A stretch of DNA of 50,132 nt, taken from positions 1-50,132 of the forward strand of contig JAAELK010000159.1 in the NCBI GenBank assembly GCA_024226935.1, in the 5' to 3' direction. Both the position numbers and the translations under genes were made by a program. The notes under the pieces were generated by a model. It did no database searches and was not told the DNA's origin. It saw only the letters and a list, made by a program, of their open reading frames with translations. The stretch's first letter is position 1. Every line of letters begins with the position of its first letter. Of the stretch, positions 33,268 through 42,102 are shown in pieces. The DNA comes from Desulfobacteraceae bacterium (GTDB taxonomy: Bacteria > Desulfobacterota > Desulfobacteria > Desulfobacterales > Desulfobacteraceae).

Positions 33268-34623
33268 TCAGCAAAGAAATAGTTTGTCCGGATTTGTCCG
33301 GGGGATTTTTTTTATCCTGCCATAGAGCAGGTCATCCATGAAAAGAGCGATTCTTTGGTTTAAGAGATTCCTGGAAATATAGAACCTTACCAATTTGTGA
33401 ACCAGGGTGTCGGGTTTGGTATAGGGACAGACGGATATGCACATGCCACAGTCAGATCCAATGGTTTTCCAATAGGAAAAACATTTTTCCTGGTCGATGG
33501 ACCAATGTCTGAAATTTCGGGATTCTTGTTCTTCTCCCCGGGTGATGGAACCCGATGGGCAATTATCTGCGCATTTTTTGCAAATTTTGCAAAAATTTTC
33601 CATGTGCAGGTTGGAAGTTTGGGGGGAGGGGGGCAATTTTATATCCGTGGTGATAATGGCAAGCCGGACGCAGGGACCATGAATCTTATGCATGAAAATA
33701 CCCATCCGTCCCAGTTCTCCCAATCCTGATTCCACTGCCAGAGGGACACAGAGAGTTCCATAATTAGCATCATTGTGTGCCCGGGCCAAAAATCCGAATT
33801 GCCGGATATATGATGCAGCAATGTTTGATATCTTGGCCGCTTCCACATATTTCTGGGCAGATTCCTGGATTACCGCACTTGTGGGGCCATGTTTGATCAT
33901 GGGGATGCGCATGGGCACCACGATGACAATGGCTGTTTTATGGGTCTGATCGGTTTTGTCCCCCCAATTATGGGCATGTCGGCCTTTGTGGCTGTAAAAA
34001 TGGTGGGGTTTTAAGGGGATAAATCCCACATCACATCCCCCGTAAAAGCGGATCATCTCTGAAAGGGTTGTGGTAAACTTTTTGATATCCACCTTTTTTT
34101 TATGGGGTGCCACAATTCCATCGGATAGGGGGATGGTCTGTTCTAAATATTGAAAGGCTGCTTTATAGCAGGTGGCAGTGTATTCATCGTGGTACACCTG
34201 TTTTGCATCCCCGAACTCAGGTTTGTTATGGATCTGTTTGTCATGGGATTTATTTTCCGGGTGTTGTTTATGATAGGTTTCCATCAGTTCCGGGTGGTGC
34301 TGGAGGTTATTTCTGGCAAACATATTATCCCGTTCATCGTATTGGATCGCCCGGGAGGTGTCTCTTTTTAAGAAGTTTTTTGGAAAAAATCTCATAAGAG
34401 AGATGGCGCAAAACAGGCAGATTCCGGAAATAACCACCAGATTGAATCTTGGCATAGAATCCGGGTTTTTAATGAAAAATCCCCAGAACAATATGTTCAG
34501 GATTAAAAAAACAAGGGTAATCCGGGTTGCTCTGATCTCTTTTTCGAAAAAAGAGGACAGGCCCAGAATGAATAAAAAAAGGTTGATTCCTGTGAGAAAC
34601 AATATGTTGATGAGTATCAGCAA
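33268..34623 (-). CDS. Membrane-anchored reductive-dehalogenase-like Fe-S/corrinoid protein
   Basis: 451 residues. Three N-terminal membrane helices (about 3-22, 33-52 and 60-79) replace the usual Tat signal. The soluble part follows the RdhA/QueG pattern: GGCDVGFIPL, YIRQFGFLARAHN, SGLGELGRMG, HGPCVRLAIITTDIKL. Then come two [4Fe-4S] sites, Cys345-X2-Cys348-X2-Cys351-X3-Cys355-Pro and Cys381-X10-Cys392-X2-Cys395-X3-Cys399-Pro, the order and spacing of reductive dehalogenases. RdhA uses base-off cobalamin to remove halogens. No rdhB, rdhT or regulator gene is next to it; the anchor may make RdhB unnecessary. Which side of the membrane the catalytic domain faces is unclear. Function may be dehalogenation or another corrinoid reduction. 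It follows hutI on the same strand. Confidence 0.8.
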   Translation of the reverse strand: MLILINILFLTGINLFLFILGLSSFFEKEIRATRITLVFLILNILFWGFFIKNPDSMPRFNLVVISGICLFCAISLMRFFPKNFLKRDTSRAIQYDERDNMFARNNLQHHPELMETYHKQHPENKSHDKQIHNKPEFGDAKQVYHDEYTATCYKAAFQYLEQTIPLSDGIVAPHKKKVDIKKFTTTLSEMIRFYGGCDVGFIPLKPHHFYSHKGRHAHNWGDKTDQTHKTAIVIVVPMRIPMIKHGPTSAVIQESAQKYVEAAKISNIAASYIRQFGFLARAHNDANYGTLCVPLAVESGLGELGRMGIFMHKIHGPCVRLAIITTDIKLPPSPQTSNLHMENFCKICKKCADNCPSGSITRGEEQESRNFRHWSIDQEKCFSYWKTIGSDCGMCISVCPYTKPDTLVHKLVRFYISRNLLNQRIALFMDDLLYGRIKKIPRTNPDKLFLC

Positions 34624-34695
34624 GTCCGGTCCTTTTGGGGGGAATTCATTTTATATGAAACATCTGATATCAAAAGAGAGTTTCAATCTTTGTTG

Positions 34696-34732
34696 TGGGC
34701 GGAACCAAGGGGTGAAATCCATGGTCCGCCCA
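34696..34732 (-). promoter_or_regulatory. Strong hairpin between hutI and the RdhA-like gene
   Basis: TGGGCGGAACCA (34696-34707) and TGGTCCGCCCA (34722-34732) form an 11-bp GC-rich stem with a one-base bulge. On the minus strand it comes 10 bp after the hutI stop and about 70 bp before the RdhA-like start. There is no T-run, so it is either a weak terminator or an mRNA end-stabilising element. Confidence 0.5.
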
Positions 34733-34741
34733 TGGCTGTTA

Positions 34742-36010
34742 TTAAGGGTTTGTATATTGGACTTTTCCGGATATAACCACCATCTCAATGGGTGTTGTAC
34801 CAATAAGGTAGCAAAGGTCCGCCGGGGTGTTTATATCCCAGAGAACCAGATCTGCATCCTTTCCGACTTCAAGAGTTCCCTTTGTTTGTTCCAGCCCAAG
34901 AGCCTTGGCACCATTGATGGTAGCTCCTGCCAGTGCCTCTTCGCAGGTTAGATCAAAGAGAAGGCAAGCCATGTTTAATATCAGAGTCATGGAGTGGATC
35001 GGGCTTGAGCCAGGGTTGAGATCGGTTGAGATTGCCATGGGGATACCAAGTTTACGCAATAGGTGAATGGGTGGTTTTTTGGTTTCCTTCAAAAAATAAA
35101 AGGCTCCGGGAAGCAGGACGGCAGCAACATCCTGTTCTGCCATCTTTTGGGCTCCAGGGGAAGAAAGATACTCCAGATGGTCACAGGAAAGAGCGTTAAA
35201 CTCTGCGGCCAGTGCGGCCCCGTCCATGTCGGATAATTGTTCTGCATGGAGTTTAACCCGAAAGCCCATATCCGTTGCTGCCTTAAAAATTTTTCGGGTC
35301 TGGGACTTGGAAAAGGCAATGCCTTCGCAAAAGACATCCACGGCCGAGGCAATTTTTTGATCTTTAACTCTGGGCAGCATGGTCTGGGTTACAAGATCCA
35401 CATAGGCATCTGATCTGTCTTTAAATTCCTTGGGCAGGGCATGGGCTCCTAAAAAAGTGGGTTCAATCTGCTGGGGAAAGGCTTGGTTTAACTGGTCTAT
35501 GACCGATAACATTTTGAGTTCGGTTTCAAGATCCAGACCATACCCTGATTTTATTTCTACACAGGTGATACCCTGTTTGAGCAAGGTATCCATGCGTTTG
35601 GAGGCCTGGGAAAATAAATCCTCTTTGGTGGCGGCTCTGGTTGCACGGACTGTTGAGGCGATTCCTCCACCCTGTTGGGCTATCTCTTCATAGCGGGCTC
35701 CATTGAGTCGCATCTCAAATTCCTCGGATCGAGAACCTGCCCAGACCAGGTGGGTATGGCAATCCACAAATCCAGGGAGAATCCATTTGTTTCGGCAATC
35801 AATAACTTGGGTGGCAAGTTTTTCCGGATTATCCGGCAGGTTTGTCTGTTCACCAGTCCAGGATATTTTCTTGCCGGTTATCCCAAGGGCGGCGTCTTTA
35901 ATGATGGTATAGGCTCCCTTGACCATGGTGGCCAAATGGCAGTTGATAAAAAGCAGGTCAATTGTCCTGGGAAATTGAGAGTTTGTTGTGGTTGCATTTG
36001 CTGTTTTCAT
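34742..36010 (-). CDS. hutI: Imidazolonepropionase
   Basis: A 422-residue amidohydrolase that opens 4-imidazolone-5-propanoate to N-formimino-glutamate, step 3 of histidine degradation. The metal-binding DCHTHLVWAGSR, EIKSGYGLD, FLGAHALP, LHAEQLSD and the late STDLNPGSSP are all conserved. The ATG at 36010 is preferred (GAAGGG upstream, normal length). The longer frame to 36109 would run through the HutC operator and so is unlikely. It is divergent from hutC-hutH. No hutU or hutG/hutF is in the window. Confidence 0.93.
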   Translation of the reverse strand: MKTANATTTNSQFPRTIDLLFINCHLATMVKGAYTIIKDAALGITGKKISWTGEQTNLPDNPEKLATQVIDCRNKWILPGFVDCHTHLVWAGSRSEEFEMRLNGARYEEIAQQGGGIASTVRATRAATKEDLFSQASKRMDTLLKQGITCVEIKSGYGLDLETELKMLSVIDQLNQAFPQQIEPTFLGAHALPKEFKDRSDAYVDLVTQTMLPRVKDQKIASAVDVFCEGIAFSKSQTRKIFKAATDMGFRVKLHAEQLSDMDGAALAAEFNALSCDHLEYLSSPGAQKMAEQDVAAVLLPGAFYFLKETKKPPIHLLRKLGIPMAISTDLNPGSSPIHSMTLILNMACLLFDLTCEEALAGATINGAKALGLEQTKGTLEVGKDADLVLWDINTPADLCYLIGTTPIEMVVISGKVQYTNP

Positions 36011-36059
36011 ATATTTTCCCTTCGCTGGTGTTGACATTTTTCTTTGGATTGGATACTCC

Positions 36060-36076
36060 TGTCTATACAAGTATAG
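36060..36076. promoter_or_regulatory. Candidate HutC operator in the hutI-hutC intergenic region
   Basis: TGTCTATACAAGTATAG contains the perfect inverted repeat CTATAC-AA-GTATAG (36063-36076). It resembles the TGTATATACA-type sites bound by HutC GntR regulators. It sits between the divergent hutI and hutC starts, where a repressor could control both. Confidence 0.6.
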
Positions 36077-36162
36077 AAGTGAAGTCAAGAATTTTTCAAT
36101 TCTATTCAAAAAATTTAGTAAAACCAGTTTAATGAAATCAGTTTAATAAGATGGGATGAATT

Positions 36163-36882
36163 GTGGGGAATTTGGGTCAGCCTTATGCGCTGTATGAAAA
36201 AATAAAAAGAAGTGTTACCAGGGATATTGACTCCGGTAAATTGTTGCCCGGTGATAAAATTCCTTCGGAAACTAAGCTTGCAAAGGTGTTTAATGCTTCC
36301 AGAATGACTGCTAACAGGGCCTTGAAAGAGTTGACAGAAGAAAATAGAATAATCAGGATTCAAGGTGTGGGCACTTTTGTGGCAGAGCCAAAACCGGAAG
36401 CCTCCCTGCTGGAGATCAAGAGTATTGCAAGGGAAATCAACGATTGGGGTGGTTCTTATTCTTGTGAAGTCTTGTTACTCAAAGAGGAACGTCTCTCCCG
36501 GCAAATAGCCGTTAAAATGGATCTGGCTGAAGGGGATCGTATTTTCCATTCTATTATTTTGCACCAGGACAGAGGGATCGGGATTCAGTATTCAGAGCGT
36601 TATATTAATCCGGTAGTAGCTCCTTTTTATCTGGATCAGGATTTTACAAAAATGACCCCCAGTGATTACCTGCTTAAAGAAGCTCCCATCCAAGAAGCGG
36701 AACATGTTATTGAAGCCGTCAGCGTTAATAAGACCATACAGCAATACTTGAATATCAGGCCGGAAGATCCTTGTCTTTCACTTACACGACGAACCTGGTC
36801 CTTTGATCGGGTGGCGACCTATACCAGGATCATCTCTCCTGGTTCACGATATAAACTTACTGGAAAATTTAACCGGGGATAG
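36163..36882 (+). CDS. hutC: GntR/HutC family histidine utilisation repressor
   Basis: A 239-residue regulator with an N-terminal GntR winged helix (ALYEKIKRSVTRDIDSGKLLPGD, SETKLAKVFNASRMTANRALKEL, about residues 9-72) and a C-terminal UTRA ligand domain (from about 95, ending SLTRRTWSFDRVATYTRIISPGSRY). HutC proteins repress hut genes and are released by urocanate. The start is GTG at 36163; upstream in-frame ATG at 36151 is followed by a stop. It lies 50 bp before hutH and has a matching operator in its own promoter region. Confidence 0.9.
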   Translation: MGNLGQPYALYEKIKRSVTRDIDSGKLLPGDKIPSETKLAKVFNASRMTANRALKELTEENRIIRIQGVGTFVAEPKPEASLLEIKSIAREINDWGGSYSCEVLLLKEERLSRQIAVKMDLAEGDRIFHSIILHQDRGIGIQYSERYINPVVAPFYLDQDFTKMTPSDYLLKEAPIQEAEHVIEAVSVNKTIQQYLNIRPEDPCLSLTRRTWSFDRVATYTRIISPGSRYKLTGKFNRG

Positions 36883-36932
36883 TCCGATATGCAGGACGGT
36901 CCTTGATACGAGCAACCATAAAGGGGATATAA

Positions 36933-38465
36933 ATGACAGATAAAATAGTTTTAAGCGGAGAGAATTTCCAATTGGAAGACCTGGTGGCCATTGCACGGCA
37001 TGGTGTGGGGATTGCAATTTCTGTTGAATCGGAATCACGGATACATAAGGCCAGCCAATTGGTTGATAAATGGGTCCGCCAGGGAGTAAGAATATACGGA
37101 GTGACTACGGGATTTGGTGCTTTGTCCGATGTTACCATCTCCCTTGAAGATACTAAAAAACTTCAGAAAAAAATTCTTTTAAGTCATGCCGCCGGCATGG
37201 GAAATCATGTGGCAGATGATGTGGTCAGAGCTATGATGGCCCTTCGAGTCAATGATTTTTGCCGGGGTAATTCATGTCTGCGTCTTGAAACTATTGAAAA
37301 ACTGGCCCAGCTTTTAAATACAGGTATAATACCCGTGGTACCGGAAAAAGGTTCTGTGGGTGCCAGTGGTGATCTGGTCCCCATGGCTCATCTGTCTCTG
37401 GTTCTCATTGGGGAGGGTGAAGCCTTTGTGGATGGTGAGCGCATGACAGGTGCCCAGGCCCTGGCAAAAAGATCCATATCTCCTCTTGAACTGGCGGCTG
37501 GTGAAGGTCTGGCTTTGATTAACGGTACCCAGTTTATGATCGGTCTGGGTTGTCTGGCGCTCAGTGATGCTTTGAATTTGTGCAAGCATGCCGACATCGC
37601 AGCCAGCATGAGTCTTGAAACCCTCATGGGAACCAGAAGTGCCTTTGACCCCAGAATTCATAAAGCTCGTCCCCATATGGGACAGATTATGGCAGCCCAG
37701 AACATGCTTAAAATGACGGACAATTCTGAAATAATATCCTCCCATAAGGATTGCTCCCAGGTTCAGGATGCTTACACCTTAAGATGCTCACCCCAGGTGC
37801 ATGGTGCTTCCTGGGATACTTTTGCCTATGTGGATCGGGTGATTTCCGTGGAAATGAACTCTTCCACGGAAAACCCTTTGATTTTTCCGGATTCAGAAGA
37901 ATTTTTATCCGGGGGTAATTTCCATGGTCAGCCCCTGGCTCTTGCCTGTGATTTCTTAAGTATAGCTATCGCCGAGCTTGCCAATATTTCCGAGCGGCGT
38001 ATTGAAAGGCTTGTCAATCCTCAATTATCCGGATTACCTGCATTTTTGGTGGAGGACGGGGGGCTCAATTCCGGTTTTATGATTGCCCAGTATGCAGCAG
38101 CATCCCTGGTTTCTGAGAACAAGGTTCTTGCCCATCCCGCCTCGGTGGATTCCATTCCCACATCTGCCAACAAGGAAGATCATGTATCCATGGGGGCCTT
38201 TGCTGCAAGGAAATGCCGGAATATTGTGGATAATACCGAAGAGGTGATTGCCATTGAACTGCTCTGTGGAGCCCAGGCTATTGATCTGTTCACCAATCTC
38301 AAGGCAGGTGATGGGACCATGGCTGCCTATGAAGTGATCAGGAGCCGGGTGGATTATAGAAAAGAGGACAAGCTTTTGTCCACGGATATTGCCAAGGTCA
38401 AGACTCTGCTCCGGGACGGCAGTATTGTAAGAGCTGTGGAAGCCAAAGTAGGCACTCTTTATTGA
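36933..38465 (+). CDS. hutH: Histidine ammonia-lyase
   Basis: A 510-residue MIO enzyme that converts histidine to urocanate and ammonia. The MIO triplet is the classical Ala144-Ser145-Gly146 (GSVGASGDLVPMAHL). Tyr55 (IYGVTTGFG) and the Ser84-His85 pair (ILLSHAAGMG), diagnostic of histidine specificity, are present, as are LINGTQ, YTLRCSPQVHG, STENPLIF, NFHGQP and EDHVSMG. It is a useful in-window comparison with the MIO paralogue at 2826. It ends overlapping the convergent UPF0280 gene by 7 bp. Confidence 0.96.
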   Translation: MTDKIVLSGENFQLEDLVAIARHGVGIAISVESESRIHKASQLVDKWVRQGVRIYGVTTGFGALSDVTISLEDTKKLQKKILLSHAAGMGNHVADDVVRAMMALRVNDFCRGNSCLRLETIEKLAQLLNTGIIPVVPEKGSVGASGDLVPMAHLSLVLIGEGEAFVDGERMTGAQALAKRSISPLELAAGEGLALINGTQFMIGLGCLALSDALNLCKHADIAASMSLETLMGTRSAFDPRIHKARPHMGQIMAAQNMLKMTDNSEIISSHKDCSQVQDAYTLRCSPQVHGASWDTFAYVDRVISVEMNSSTENPLIFPDSEEFLSGGNFHGQPLALACDFLSIAIAELANISERRIERLVNPQLSGLPAFLVEDGGLNSGFMIAQYAAASLVSENKVLAHPASVDSIPTSANKEDHVSMGAFAARKCRNIVDNTEEVIAIELLCGAQAIDLFTNLKAGDGTMAAYEVIRSRVDYRKEDKLLSTDIAKVKTLLRDGSIVRAVEAKVGTLY

Positions 38466-39208
38466 TTAGTATTTCTGGGGAGTCTGATAAGTTTCAGATC
38501 TCCCCAGAGTCCGATTTTTTTCCCCTTGATAATAACAATACCCCGGATCTGCTGGATCTGTTTTCCGAAATGGATGGTCTTTTCAATATCCCCCTCATTT
38601 TTTACCATATTGCAAAGTGCTGTGGCGGCCGCATCGGCCAGGGAGGCTGAGTTGGTAACTACGCTTACGGCATCGGCTTTACCAAAGCTTTTGGAATGGC
38701 CAAGGGATCCCGAAGAGGTACACATGGAAAAGGGCTCGTTTTGTTTTTCGACCAGGATACCCGTGGTCATACTTAAAGGGGAGTCTCCTGCATAAATACT
38801 GAATACAGTTTCGGTATCGGATTTGATAAAAAGATCCCCCCCGTTTTCCACTATCAATTCCGGGGAAAGCTCCAAAAGCTCTTTTCCGACATACTCGGCC
38901 ATTGCTCCGGCCACGGCGGCCATGGGGCCGACATTGGTTTGTCTGCCTGCTTCTATCATATCCATGACAATTTTGGGGGCAAGGGGGGCTGTGGGCAAAG
39001 GAGCAAGGGTAGTGGCAAATTCCGGGTGTTGCTGAATATGGGTTTCGATATAGTTTCTGTATTTTAAGGTTGCCCGGACAGCCTGGGCTGAGAGGTCCTT
39101 TCGGGCCTGGATATTAAGATTGGTCTCTTTGACGGTTATCTCAAAGGAGATCAGTCCTGTTTTCCCGGGCTGTCTGCGGTAAGTATTTCGGTTTTCAAAC
39201 ATTATCAA
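38459..39208 (-). CDS. UPF0280 family protein (ApbE-like fold)
   Basis: A 249-residue protein of the UPF0280 family, related to the FAD:protein flavin transferase ApbE. Typical stretches are TNVGPMAAVAGAMAEYVG, LIVENGGDLFIKS, CTSSGSLGHSKSFGKADAVSVV and ASLADAAATALCNMV. The N-terminal YRR and later RATLKYRNYIETHI also fit. The activity is not established. It overlaps the dGTPase gene by 14 bp (alternative start at 39202) and overlaps the 3' end of convergent hutH, so the locus is tightly packed. Confidence 0.85.
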   Translation of the reverse strand: MIMFENRNTYRRQPGKTGLISFEITVKETNLNIQARKDLSAQAVRATLKYRNYIETHIQQHPEFATTLAPLPTAPLAPKIVMDMIEAGRQTNVGPMAAVAGAMAEYVGKELLELSPELIVENGGDLFIKSDTETVFSIYAGDSPLSMTTGILVEKQNEPFSMCTSSGSLGHSKSFGKADAVSVVTNSASLADAAATALCNMVKNEGDIEKTIHFGKQIQQIRGIVIIKGKKIGLWGDLKLIRLPRNTNQ

Positions 39209-40376
39209 TATATTTGGGTGTGAGATCTGCCGGCGCCTGGCGGATGAAATAGGAATCTGTCATACCGGAAATAAAATCTCTAACAATTTCCGGATGTGTA
39301 TGATTATCCCTGTATTCTAAGGCTTTGCCGTTTAAAAACTTTGTAAAAATATCAGATGAATGTTGCTCTTTTTCAAGGTCTGTCAGATATTTTTCAAACA
39401 GATATTTAAATATTGGTTCAATGGAAGACAGGTGTTTTTTGATTGCCGGGTTTTTGTAAATAGATTGATAATTAAATTTTTTAAGATTTTTTAAAGCATT
39501 AGATATTGGATCTGAAAATCCGATAAAGGGTTTACCTAAACTGTTATGGATCAGATCGGTCACTAGGTTGAAGACGATGGTTCCGTTGGTTTGTCCCAGG
39601 GTTTGCTTACACTCTTTAGGGACCTGATCCCGGGTAATGATTCCGAGGCGGATGGCATCCTCCAGATCCCGGCCGACATAACTGATGGTATCTGCCATTC
39701 TGACCACACATCCTTCCATGGTCATGGGAATTTTATCGCAGGTGTTTTGGGCTTTAATGGCCAGGATCATTGCGTCAAAATCTTCAAGGGATCGATTGCG
39801 CTCCGGGATAAGTTTCCTTGAGTGGGCCTCTCCATTATGGCAGATAATGGCATCCATTGTCTGGAGGCTCAGGTTCCAGCCTTGCCCGTTTTTTTCTATT
39901 CGGTCTAAAAACTGGATACTTTGGAGGTTGTGGTGGAAGTGTCCGGCTCCGTGCTCCTGGGTCAGTTTTGATAAGAAGAGTTCACCGTCATGGCCAAAGG
40001 GAGTATGTCCGATGTCATGACCCAGACTGGCGGCTTCTATGAGATCTTGATTTAACTCAAGATATCGGCCAATGGTTCTGGCCACCCGGGAGACTAACTG
40101 AACATGGAGAACCCGATGGGTGAGGTGATCATTTTTTATAAGAGAAAAAACCTGGGTTTTATCAATATATCGGGTAAAGGCCAGGGAGTTGAGTATCCGG
40201 TCTGCATCGGTACTAAATGCCTGGCGGTATTCATTTTCTGCCTGGGGTTCGGTTCTGCGTCTTTGGGCGGCGTTGGAAAAACAAGCCAGTTCACCAAGAT
40301 TTTCTTTTTCCCGAAGGTTTATCAAATCTTTAAGTTCCCTGGCTTTCTTTAAATTATCATTCAAAGTAATTGTCAT
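39195..40376 (-). CDS. dgt: Deoxyguanosinetriphosphate triphosphohydrolase-like HD protein
   Basis: A 393-residue HD-superfamily dNTP triphosphohydrolase of the short (type 2) group. Motifs: ENEYRQAFSTDADRILNSLAFTRY with the conserved DRD/R-like start, THRVLHVQLVSRVA, then the metal-binding SLGHDIGHTPFGHDGE, CHNGEAHSR and RMADTISYVGRDLEDA. It degrades dNTPs to nucleoside and triphosphate. Overlaps mrp by 4 bp (ATGA), so translation is coupled. Confidence 0.9.
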   Translation of the reverse strand: MTITLNDNLKKARELKDLINLREKENLGELACFSNAAQRRRTEPQAENEYRQAFSTDADRILNSLAFTRYIDKTQVFSLIKNDHLTHRVLHVQLVSRVARTIGRYLELNQDLIEAASLGHDIGHTPFGHDGELFLSKLTQEHGAGHFHHNLQSIQFLDRIEKNGQGWNLSLQTMDAIICHNGEAHSRKLIPERNRSLEDFDAMILAIKAQNTCDKIPMTMEGCVVRMADTISYVGRDLEDAIRLGIITRDQVPKECKQTLGQTNGTIVFNLVTDLIHNSLGKPFIGFSDPISNALKNLKKFNYQSIYKNPAIKKHLSSIEPIFKYLFEKYLTDLEKEQHSSDIFTKFLNGKALEYRDNHTHPEIVRDFISGMTDSYFIRQAPADLTPKYIDNV

Positions 40377-41245
40377 AATTGCCTTAGAATATTGTCCACA
40401 ATGGCTTCAAAAGCTTGAGTGAATGGGGTTTTTTCATCTTCAAACATTATGGGGATCCCCTTGTCGCCAGAGGTTACCACCCGGGTGTCGAAGGGAAGGG
40501 ATCCTAGGAAATCAAGTCCCTGGGCCTGGGCTGTTTTTTCACCGCCTCCGTTTTTAAACAAATCTATGGATTCGTTGCAATGGGGACATTTGAATTCTGC
40601 CATGTTTTCAACAATGCCAAGGGTTTTTAGCTTGACTGTCTTACAAAAAGAGATGGATTTTCTGATGTCGGACAATGCGACTTCCTGGGGGGTGGTGACA
40701 ATTACCCCCAAGGCTTCCGGGATGTTTTGGACAACGGTCAAGGGTTCGTCTCCTGTACCCGGGGGGGCATCAATAATTAAAAAGTCAAGTTCTCCCCAGT
40801 CCACGTTACCGACAAATTGCTGGATCATCCCGCTTTTAGCAGGTCCCCGCCAAATGATGGCCTGGTCCTTGTCCTGCATCAATGCCTGGACAGATACCAC
40901 TTTCAGGTTTTCATTGACCTGTTTGGGCGCCAGCATCTGCTGATCAGGGGTGATATCTAAAAGTTCTGTTAAGCCCAGCATATGGGCAATGGAAGGGCCG
41001 TGTACATCCACATCCATCAGACCTGTTTTATATCCTTTTTTAGAAAGAACGGCTGCCAGGTTTGCGGATACACTGCTTTTTCCCACCCCGCCTTTGCCGC
41101 TTAAAACAAATATTTTATGTTTGATTTTTGCCAGGGAATTTTTGATCATTGCCTGCTGTTCCTGTTGCTTTTTGGCCATGTCTCCGCCGTTTTGTGAAGG
41201 GCATCCCTGGCTTTTTTTAGCTTTATTTACGTTCTCATGAATCAT
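40373..41245 (-). CDS. Mrp/NBP35 family iron-sulfur carrier ATPase
   Basis: A 290-residue P-loop ATPase that carries [4Fe-4S] clusters to apo-proteins. Walker A is VLSGKGGVGKSSVSANLA, followed by GLMDVDVHGPSIAHMLGL, LIIDAPPGTGDEPLT, and the cluster-binding CPHC (FKCPHCNESIDLF) in the C-terminal part. The extra N-terminal tail of about 40 residues contains one Cys (SQGCPSQNGG), as in many delta-proteobacterial and archaeal members. The usual bacterial MIP18 domain is missing. Confidence 0.92.
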   Translation of the reverse strand: MIHENVNKAKKSQGCPSQNGGDMAKKQQEQQAMIKNSLAKIKHKIFVLSGKGGVGKSSVSANLAAVLSKKGYKTGLMDVDVHGPSIAHMLGLTELLDITPDQQMLAPKQVNENLKVVSVQALMQDKDQAIIWRGPAKSGMIQQFVGNVDWGELDFLIIDAPPGTGDEPLTVVQNIPEALGVIVTTPQEVALSDIRKSISFCKTVKLKTLGIVENMAEFKCPHCNESIDLFKNGGGEKTAQAQGLDFLGSLPFDTRVVTSGDKGIPIMFEDEKTPFTQAFEAIVDNILRQL

Positions 41246-41301
41246 AATATACTTGTCTCCTTTGAGGAATTTTATTTAGTTAAATCTTTTTTAGATAATG
41301 G

Positions 41302-42102
41302 TCATGATCCGGGTGCTGTCAACCTGAATACAGACTCTTTTATGGGGGGATTGGGAATAAACCGGGTAAAACTCAAATGAATCTTTTGGCCTGTTGCATC
41401 TTGAATTAACAGGGTGACGGGAATGCGGTTCTTTCCATAGGACTGGTAATTAAGATAGGTGATCTCATAGAGTCGTGTATCGTCTTTATCCAAAAATAAA
41501 AGTTGCTGAACCTTTTTATTTGTATCCAGATGAATTTGTTGGAAGGTAGATTTCCAGTTTTGTGCCAGAACTATGGAGGAGTAGTTGCTATTATCTGCTT
41601 TAAACCAGGCATGGTCAAATCTTTGTACTGGGATTTGTCCCAGAAGAATGGCAATGATTTCAGATAATTTTACTGGGATCCCGATAAATTTTTTCAAATC
41701 AGGGTTACTTGAAATGGTGGTATATGGTTTGTGTTCCTTGGTGTGGGAGATAAAGGTAACATGTTTGCCTGTGGCCACTATGGTCTCAAAGGGATAGCCC
41801 GACATAAGGAAGGTGATCCGGAGCCGGTTGGGGGCTTGGGCGGCCCATGCAATTTTAAATTTGTCTTTACGGGTGTCGGTTGTAAGTGTTACCCATCCGG
41901 TTCCCTTGGAAGACGTTATCTCCTGGTTTGAGGATAAAATATCATCGGCAAGGCCCCGGGCTTTTTTGTCCAGGATAGGATCAGTTTGTGGTCGAAGTGG
42001 TGCACATCCTGAAGTAAGTATCAGTAAGAACAAAATCAGTATTGTTAAAATCGGGGGAAAATAGATCCGGTTATTTTTATTTTTCATTGAGTTTTTTTTC
42101 AA
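41302..42102 (-). CDS. LolB/DUF4292-like outer-membrane lipoprotein
   Basis: 266 residues with a lipoprotein signal: basic N-terminus, hydrophobic ILTILILFLLILTSG, lipobox ending TSG|C. The mature part looks like a LolB/LppX beta-half-barrel (GTGWVTLTTDTRKDKFKIAWAAQAP, then RITFLMSGYPFETIVATGKHVTFIS). LolB family proteins accept lipoproteins at the outer membrane, and the downstream position after a TPR lipoprotein is common. A start at the second ATG (42087) is equally possible. It overlaps the TPR gene's end. Confidence 0.75.
   Translation of the reverse strand: MKKNSMKNKNNRIYFPPILTILILFLLILTSGCAPLRPQTDPILDKKARGLADDILSSNQEITSSKGTGWVTLTTDTRKDKFKIAWAAQAPNRLRITFLMSGYPFETIVATGKHVTFISHTKEHKPYTTISSNPDLKKFIGIPVKLSEIIAILLGQIPVQRFDHAWFKADNSNYSSIVLAQNWKSTFQQIHLDTNKKVQQLLFLDKDDTRLYEITYLNYQSYGKNRIPVTLLIQDATGQKIHLSFTRFIPNPPIKESVFRLTAPGS

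Noticed and set aside
34624-34741. Possible cobalamin riboswitch before the RdhA-like gene
   Set aside because: Only 118 bp are available, and apart from one hairpin no conserved cobalamin-box-like sequence is seen.
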